Below are positions 30,374 to 34,765 of a stretch of DNA of 34,765 nucleotides, piece after piece (position 1 is the stretch's first letter; each line of letters starts with the position of its first letter). The notes beneath the pieces are model-generated. The model had not been told where the DNA came from and searched no databases. It was given only the letters and a program-made list of their open reading frames with translations. The stretch spans positions 1 to 34,765 of the forward strand of contig CAZGNA010000009.1 of NCBI GenBank assembly GCA_964526945.1, in the 5' to 3' direction. A program made the translations under genes and the position numbers. This DNA is from Fervidifonticultor sp964526945. Its GTDB lineage: Bacteria; Sysuimicrobiota; Sysuimicrobiia; Sysuimicrobiales; Humicultoraceae.

Positions 30374-30452
30374 CACCGCAGCCGCGGGGCGAGCGCGGGT
30401 CGCCCTCAGGCATGGTCACGTCGTGGGGAGTCACCGCAGCCGCGGGTCGAGC
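30374..30452. repeat. Short direct repeat of the dppC 3' end
   Basis: CACCGCAGCCGCGGG occurs at 30374-30388 and again at 30432-30446, with GCGAGC/TCGAGC continuing in both. The second copy encodes the end of the DppC-type gene on the minus strand; the first is a stray copy in the gap to the permease gene. Confidence 0.7.
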
Positions 30453-31321
30453 ACCTCGCGCAGCCCGTCGCCCACCAGGTTCAGCGCCAGGACGGTGACG
30501 AAGATCGCCAGGCCCGGCCACAGCGCCATCCACGGCGCCCGGGTGAGGTAGGCCTGGGCGATGTTCAGCATCGAGCCCCACGACGGCGTCGGCGGCTGGG
30601 TCCCCAGGCCCAGGAACGACAGCGTGGCCTCGGCGGTGATCGCGGCGGCCATGGCCAGCGAGGCCTGCACCAGCACCGGTGAGAGGCTGTTGGGCAGGAT
30701 GTGGCGCCAGATGATGCGCCGGTCGCTGGCGCCCAGCGCACGCGCGGCTTCGACGTAGACCTTCTCGCGCTCGCTCAACACCTGGGCGCGCGCCAGCCGG
30801 ATGAACCCGGGCGTGAAGACGATCCCCACCGCCAGCATCGCTTTGGTGAGGCCGGCGCCCAGCACCGCGGCGATGGCCAGGGCCAGCACCAGGAGCGGGA
30901 AGGAGAGCAGGGCGTCGGTGATGCGCATCAGCACGTTGTCCAGTCGACCGCGGAAGTAGCCGGAGAGCAGGCCCAGCGGCACCCCGACGGCGACGGCCAG
31001 CCCCACGGCGATGACGCCGGCCAGGAGCGAGGTGCGCGCGCCGTAGATCACGCGGCTCAAGATGTCGCGCCCCAGGTCGTCGGTGCCCAGGAGGTGAGCG
31101 CGGGACGGCGGCTGCAGCAGCGCGCCGAAGTCGGTCCTGGTCGGGTCGGCGGGAGCCAGCGCCGGGGCGAACAGGGCGGCGAGCACCACGCCGGCCACAA
31201 CCCACAGGCCCCAGAGCGCCAGGCGGTTGCGCGCGTAGCGGTTCAGGAGGTAACGGGCGCCGGCGGGCGGGCCGGCCCGGCGGCCGCGGAGGACCAGGAG
31301 CGCCTCGTCACGCGCGGCCAT
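30431..31321 (-). CDS. Oligopeptide/nickel-type ABC transporter permease DppC
   Basis: A 296-aa inner-membrane permease. The N-terminal segment ARYLLNRYARNRLALWGLWVVAGVVLAALFAPALAP leads into HLLGTDDLGRDILSRVIYGARTSLLAGV, the DppC/OppC hallmark. The EAA loop is EAARALGASDRRIIWRHILPN, and TLSFLGLGTQPPTPSWGSML completes the match. ATG 31321 lies 2 bp after the dppB stop. It forms the channel with DppB; no ATPase gene for this system is in the window on either side. Confidence 0.93.
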   Translation of the reverse strand: MAARDEALLVLRGRRAGPPAGARYLLNRYARNRLALWGLWVVAGVVLAALFAPALAPADPTRTDFGALLQPPSRAHLLGTDDLGRDILSRVIYGARTSLLAGVIAVGLAVAVGVPLGLLSGYFRGRLDNVLMRITDALLSFPLLVLALAIAAVLGAGLTKAMLAVGIVFTPGFIRLARAQVLSEREKVYVEAARALGASDRRIIWRHILPNSLSPVLVQASLAMAAAITAEATLSFLGLGTQPPTPSWGSMLNIAQAYLTRAPWMALWPGLAIFVTVLALNLVGDGLREVLDPRLR

Positions 31322-31323
31322 GG

Positions 31324-32283
31324 CTACGCGCGCGGCTCCTCCACCAGGCGGATGCGGGGGTCGAGCACCGAGTACAGCACGTCGACCGCGAAGTTGACGA
31401 ACACGACGGCCACGGCGCTGATCAGCACCACGCCCTGCACCATGGGGTAGTCGCGGGTGAAGATCGACTCGATGGCCAGGCGGCCGATGCCGGGCACCGC
31501 GAAGATCGTCTCGGTCACCACCGCGCCGCCCAGTAGCCCCCCGAGCTGCAGTCCCATGACCGTCGCCACCGGGATCATGGCGTTCTTCAGGGCGTGCTTG
31601 AGGACGACCGCGCGCTCGGCCAGGCCCTTGGCATGGGCGGTGCGGATGAACTCGCTGCCGAGGACCTCGAGCATGCTCGAGCGCAGCAGGCGCATGACCA
31701 GCGCCGCCAGGGCGGTCCCCAGCACTGTCGCGGGCATGATCATCAACTGCAGGTTGCGCACGGGGTCCACCCAGGGTTCGACGTAGCCCGAGGGTGGCAG
31801 CCAGCGCAGGTTCACGGCCAGCAGGTAGATCAGCATGATGCCCAGCCAGAAGTTGGGGATCGAGATGCCGGCCAGCGCCACCGTGGTCGCCGTGTAGTCC
31901 AGCGCCGTGCGCTGCTTCCAGGCGGCCAGCACGCCCGCGGGCACCGCGATCGCCCAGCCGACGCCCAGGGAGATCACCGCCAGCTCGACGGTGACCGGCA
32001 GCTTCAGCAACAGGACGTCCAGCACGGGCCGGCCGTCGCGGACCGACCGGCCGAAGTCGCCCTGGACCAGGCGCCCCAGCCACTGGACGTACCGGACGAC
32101 GACCGGGCGGTCGAGGCCCAGCTGCTTGCGGATGGCCTCGATCGCGGCGCGGTCGGCCTCGCCGCCGGCGATCACCAGCGCGGGGTCGCCCGGCACCAGG
32201 TTGATCAACGAGAAGACCACCACGGTGACCAGGAAGAGCACCGGGATCGTGGCCAGCAGGCGGCGGACGACGTAGCGGGTCAT
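31324..32283 (-). CDS. Oligopeptide/nickel-type ABC transporter permease DppB
   Basis: A 319-aa inner-membrane permease beginning TRYVVRRLLATIPVLFLVTVVVF, with LINLVPGDPALVIAGG and ALRKQLGLDRP-type features of the DppB periplasmic loop (here IRKQLGLDRPVVVRYVQWLG). The EAA-type coupling loop is FIRTAHAKGLAERAVVLKHALKN, and the terminal block is VVTETIFAVPGIGRLAIESI. Complete length. It is followed immediately by dppC and preceded by a small ORF that looks like its own N-terminal part. Confidence 0.93.
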   Translation of the reverse strand: MTRYVVRRLLATIPVLFLVTVVVFSLINLVPGDPALVIAGGEADRAAIEAIRKQLGLDRPVVVRYVQWLGRLVQGDFGRSVRDGRPVLDVLLLKLPVTVELAVISLGVGWAIAVPAGVLAAWKQRTALDYTATTVALAGISIPNFWLGIMLIYLLAVNLRWLPPSGYVEPWVDPVRNLQLMIMPATVLGTALAALVMRLLRSSMLEVLGSEFIRTAHAKGLAERAVVLKHALKNAMIPVATVMGLQLGGLLGGAVVTETIFAVPGIGRLAIESIFTRDYPMVQGVVLISAVAVVFVNFAVDVLYSVLDPRIRLVEEPRA

Positions 32284-32334
32284 GGGAGGATCCGCGGACG
32301 GCGTGGTGGCCCGTGCCGTCGAGGCCGGGGCACG

Positions 32335-32670
32335 CTACCGCCGGTCACCCCACGGGGCGGGTCCCGCGCCCGAACGGTGCGCCCAGGCGGGCATGACGAC
32401 CGCCGACGTGGACACCACGACGACCCGCCGGATGCTGCGCCACAGGTAGCCGACGAAGCGGTGCACCCAGAGCAGGTACTGCTTCCAGTACGGCTCGCGG
32501 GGATCGATCTGCTGGCGCAGGGCGCGCAGGTCGTGGAGCCAGCGCGGGTTCCCCAGCATCTGGAAGAGCGGGTCGTTGGGCGGCAGGTTCAGGACCTCGA
32601 ACAGGGCCACGCTCAGGAACAGCACCAGCAGGATGCCGATGACCACCCAGCGCCCGATGTCCCACAGCAT
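32335..32670 (-). CDS. Small membrane protein resembling the N-terminal part of DppB
   Basis: A 111-aa protein. One membrane helix (about residues 7-27) is followed by a segment with LNLPPNDPLFQMLGNPRW, ALRQQIDPREPYWKQYLLWVHRF. Order and spacing parallel the first helix and periplasmic loop of DppB (NLVPGDPAL, RKQLGLDRP, RYVQWLG). The five other permease helices and the EAA loop are absent. It sits exactly between the binding-protein and dppB genes, on the same strand. It could be a decayed dppB copy or a genuine accessory subunit. ATG 32670 has no strong Shine-Dalgarno. Confidence 0.65.
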   Translation of the reverse strand: MLWDIGRWVVIGILLVLFLSVALFEVLNLPPNDPLFQMLGNPRWLHDLRALRQQIDPREPYWKQYLLWVHRFVGYLWRSIRRVVVVSTSAVVMPAWAHRSGAGPAPWGDRR

Positions 32671-32683
32671 GGCAACAGGCCGG

Positions 32684-32711
32684 CGGGGCGGGGGGGGCCG
32701 CCCCCGCCCCG
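32684..32711 (-). terminator. 11-bp perfect hairpin after the dipeptide-type binding-protein gene
   Basis: CGGGGCGGGGG (32684-32694) and CCCCCGCCCCG (32701-32711) form a perfect stem with a 6-nt loop, 10 nt past the binding-protein stop on the minus strand. No T-run follows. It is likely an mRNA-stabilising or partial-termination stem that keeps binding protein above permease levels. Confidence 0.6.
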
Positions 32712-32721
32712 CGGTGCTACC

Positions 32722-34239
32722 TCACGGCGCGAGCCAGACGTGCCGGAACCGCATCATGCCGTCGGCGATGTGGACGAAGCCCTGGACCTTGGGCGACAGG
32801 AGCTTGTACTCCTTGGGCCACCACAGGAACAGGTAGGGCAGCTCGTCGTTGAGGATCGTCATGATCTCGCCGTAGACGCGCTTGCGGTGGTCGGCGATGG
32901 TCAGGATCCGCGCGGCGTCCAGCAGCGCATCCACGCGTGCGTTGCTGTAGGCGCTGTTGTTCAGCCCGCCGTCGGTGACGAAGAACCCGTAGATGTTCCC
33001 GTCGGGATCGGGGCGGCCGCTCCACCCCAGCAGGGCCGCCTCGAACCGGTGCGAGTCGAGCTGTGAGAGCAACGTGCCGAACTCGACGATCTCGATGTTC
33101 ACCCGGATGCCGACCTCGCCCACCATGGACTGGATCACCTGGGCCACCTGCTGCGGCACGCGGCCGGGGGTCACCTTCAGCGTGAACGTGAAGCCGGTGG
33201 GCTGGCCCCCCTCGCGCAGCTTCTGCCGGGCCAGGTCGAGGTTCCGCTCGGGGATCTTGGGGTTGGGCCCCGCGTCGTGCCCCAGCAGGCCCGGCGGGAA
33301 CGGTCCGTTGGCGGGCAGCGCCGTGTCGCCGAAGACCACCCGCACCAGCGCCCGTCGGTCGATGGCCGCGTTGAGGGCCTGCCGGAGCGCCTTGTTGTTG
33401 AACGGCGGGCCGGCCACCATGATCCACATGCCCTGCCAGCCCAGGCCCGAGCGCTCCCGCAGCCGCAGCCGCGTATCCTTCTTCAAGTTCTCCGCCTCGG
33501 TGGGCGGGATCTGGTCGATGATGTCGAGCTCGCCGGCCCGGATGTTGGCCAGGCGCGCCTGCTCGTCGGTGAACGGCCGGTAGACGATGCGGTCGACCCA
33601 CCCCGCGGTGCGGTCCCAGTGCCGGTCGAACCGTTCGAGCACGATGCGCTCCTGCGGCCGCTTCTCGACGAAGCGGTAGGGGCCCGTGCCGATGGGCTCC
33701 CGGGCGAAGTCGCGCCCCAGCCGCCGGGCCGCCGTCGGCGAGACCATCATGCCCGCGCGATCGGAGAGCACGGCCAGGAACGGGCTGAAGGGCTTCTCCA
33801 GGTCGATCTGCACCGTGAGCGGATCGACGACCGTGACGCGCTGGACCAGGTTGATCTCGGAGCGTCGGGGCGAGCCGAACGCCGGGTCGAGCATGCGCTC
33901 GAAGTTGTACTTGACGGCCTCGGCGTTGAACGGGGTGCCGTCGTGGAAGACGACGTTGGGGCGCAGCTTGAAGGTGTAGGTGCGGCCGTTGTTGGTGATG
34001 GTCCACGACGTGGCCAGCATCGGGACGATCTCCAGGTCCTGGTTGATGTCCACCAGCTTGTCGAAGAAGTTCTGGAAGACCTGGCGGTCGACCGCGGCCG
34101 TCGACCGGTGGGGATCCATGTTCGGGGGATCGGCGTTCAGCCCGACCCGCAGGGTGCCCCCGCGGCGGGGGGACTGGGCGAAGGCCATCGCGGTGACCAG
34201 CGCTACCAGCACGACCACCACGAGGACGACTCGCTTCAC
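32722..34239 (-). CDS. Dipeptide/oligopeptide-type ABC transporter substrate-binding protein (SBP family 5)
   Basis: A 505-aa secreted protein. The signal peptide is KRVVLVVVVLVALVTAMAFAQ. The mature part has GGTLRVGLNADPPNMDPHRS, then LATSWTITNNGRTYTFKLRPNVVFHDGTPFNAEAVKYNFERML, the SBP_bac_5 signature, and EPIGTGPYRFVE. These proteins bind peptides, nickel chelates, opines or sugars; the ligand is not predictable here. The start is chosen as GTG 34239, which lies 8 nt after GGAGG. ATG 34245 is only two bases from the same GGAGG and is less likely; the frame is open to 34341. First gene of the cluster with the small DppB-like ORF, DppB and DppC. Confidence 0.93.
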   Translation of the reverse strand: MKRVVLVVVVLVALVTAMAFAQSPRRGGTLRVGLNADPPNMDPHRSTAAVDRQVFQNFFDKLVDINQDLEIVPMLATSWTITNNGRTYTFKLRPNVVFHDGTPFNAEAVKYNFERMLDPAFGSPRRSEINLVQRVTVVDPLTVQIDLEKPFSPFLAVLSDRAGMMVSPTAARRLGRDFAREPIGTGPYRFVEKRPQERIVLERFDRHWDRTAGWVDRIVYRPFTDEQARLANIRAGELDIIDQIPPTEAENLKKDTRLRLRERSGLGWQGMWIMVAGPPFNNKALRQALNAAIDRRALVRVVFGDTALPANGPFPPGLLGHDAGPNPKIPERNLDLARQKLREGGQPTGFTFTLKVTPGRVPQQVAQVIQSMVGEVGIRVNIEIVEFGTLLSQLDSHRFEAALLGWSGRPDPDGNIYGFFVTDGGLNNSAYSNARVDALLDAARILTIADHRKRVYGEIMTILNDELPYLFLWWPKEYKLLSPKVQGFVHIADGMMRFRHVWLAP

Positions 34240-34474
34240 ACGCATCACCTCCGTGGTCAGCGGACCGTAACACGCCGGGCAGCGTGCTTCAGGGCCACTG
34301 CTTCCCGAGACGTCCGGGTTCTCCTGCTGCGGTGGTTCCAAAGGAACCGGGCCGGGGATGGCTGCTTACGCGGGGCATCCGGCAAGGGGGGGGCGGTGGA
34401 GGTGGTGGTCTTCACGCGCCTCGCGGCCGCCTCGTCGCCCGCCCCCCCCCCGGCGCGTCGGTGGGTGGTGTGCG

Positions 34475-34765
34475 CTACTGCACCACGATGACACCCTTCA
34501 TCTGTTCGACCGGCATGTGGATCTGGCAGACGTACTCGTACCGCCCGGGCTTCGTGAAGGTCAGGCTGTAGCGTTTGGGCAGCATGGGCGGGGTGCCCTC
34601 CGGGAAGAGGATGCCCGAGTTCACGACGCCCCTGCCCTCGTAGGTCTGCGCCTTCGAGACCATGAGCACCTGCTCGTGGAAGCGCAGCCTGGGTGGCCCG
34701 CCGGGCTGCGGCTCGGCTACGATTAGTTCGGGCTGCCTGGCGCCCGCGAAGAACGTCACCGTGTG
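34475..34765 (-). CDS. Cupredoxin-like copper protein, partial (5' end beyond window)
   Basis: The 3' part of a gene whose frame remains open to the window edge. The visible protein starts ...HTVTFFAGARQPE, where the His fits the first ligand of a type 1 copper site. It ends YSLTFTKPGRYEYVCQIHMPVEQMKGVIVVQ, giving Cys, His and Met ligands in the usual C-x2-H-...-M order. This is a plastocyanin/pseudoazurin-like electron carrier or copper-binding domain, probably exported. It ends 230 bp before the start of the binding-protein gene; that gap contains runs of 8 G (about 34386) and 10 C (34442-34451) but no gene. Confidence 0.85.
   Translation of the reverse strand, partial: HTVTFFAGARQPELIVAEPQPGGPPRLRFHEQVLMVSKAQTYEGRGVVNSGILFPEGTPPMLPKRYSLTFTKPGRYEYVCQIHMPVEQMKGVIVVQ

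Noticed and set aside
34384..34451. Homopolymer runs (8 G, 10 C) before the cupredoxin stop, as a possible phase-variation tract
   Set aside because: They lie outside any coding frame or recognisable promoter in the window, so no switching effect can be argued.

Overview
The window is one continuous stretch of very GC-rich bacterial chromosome. GTG and TTG starts are frequent, genes overlap tightly (ATGA/GTGA junctions), and long antisense shadow frames occur on both strands. It contains no insertion sequence, phage gene or CRISPR array. Most of it encodes nutrient uptake: an Fe3+/polyamine-type ABC system, a branched-chain-amino-acid/amide-type ABC system, a TAXI-TRAP system, an oligopeptide-type ABC system and a thiamine-precursor permease. 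Together with c-di-GMP signalling genes this suggests a free-living heterotroph from a high-GC soil, sediment or groundwater lineage. No marker gene here fixes the phylum.

Layout. 1-54: 5' part of tRNA-Arg(CCU), minus strand. 173-733: LOG-family phosphoribohydrolase. 961-5482 (minus): a signalling operon read from a promoter near 5469, through a c-di-GMP-I (GEMM-I) riboswitch and a 13-bp perfect hairpin, into a soluble histidine kinase, a GGEEF diguanylate cyclase with a degenerate receiver, a CBS-GGDEF protein and a beta-hydroxyacid dehydrogenase. 5696-12273 (minus): a GntR/HutC regulator, a complete ABC importer, a membrane protein and a creatininase-family amidohydrolase. 12417-12943 (plus): a small secreted protein followed by a 9-bp tandem repeat. 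12995-18589 (minus): a LivJHMGF-type operon ending in a nitrilase-superfamily amidase. 19100-21002: a hendecad coiled-coil membrane protein, a secreted nuclease, tRNA-Arg(GCG) and tRNA-Ser(GCU). 21302-22366: an Ldh2-type dehydrogenase. 22447-27309 (minus): a TAXI-TRAP operon with DUF1850, DUF1844 and DUF309 genes. 27569-28435 (minus): a single-chain MntA-HepT (nucleotidyltransferase-HEPN) fusion. 28676-30253 (plus): promoter, TPP riboswitch and CytX-like permease. 30431-34239 (minus): a DppABC-type cluster with an extra small ORF resembling the start of DppB. 34475-end (minus): a cupredoxin cut by the window edge.

Three points stand out. The first is the riboswitch-controlled kinase/diguanylate cyclase operon, where the second messenger probably feeds back on its own synthesis genes; a detached copy of the riboswitch 3' half lies 315 bp upstream. 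The second is the fused MntA-HepT toxin-antitoxin polypeptide, which keeps both catalytic signatures. The third is a recurring pattern of short direct duplications at gene boundaries. In two cases the ribosome-binding site, start codon and first codons were copied, giving an N-terminally extended creatininase and a 25-codon leader ORF before the TRAP permease.

All assignments come from reading motifs by eye; no database search was made. Starts were chosen from Shine-Dalgarno spacing and gene overlaps and are flagged where ambiguous.
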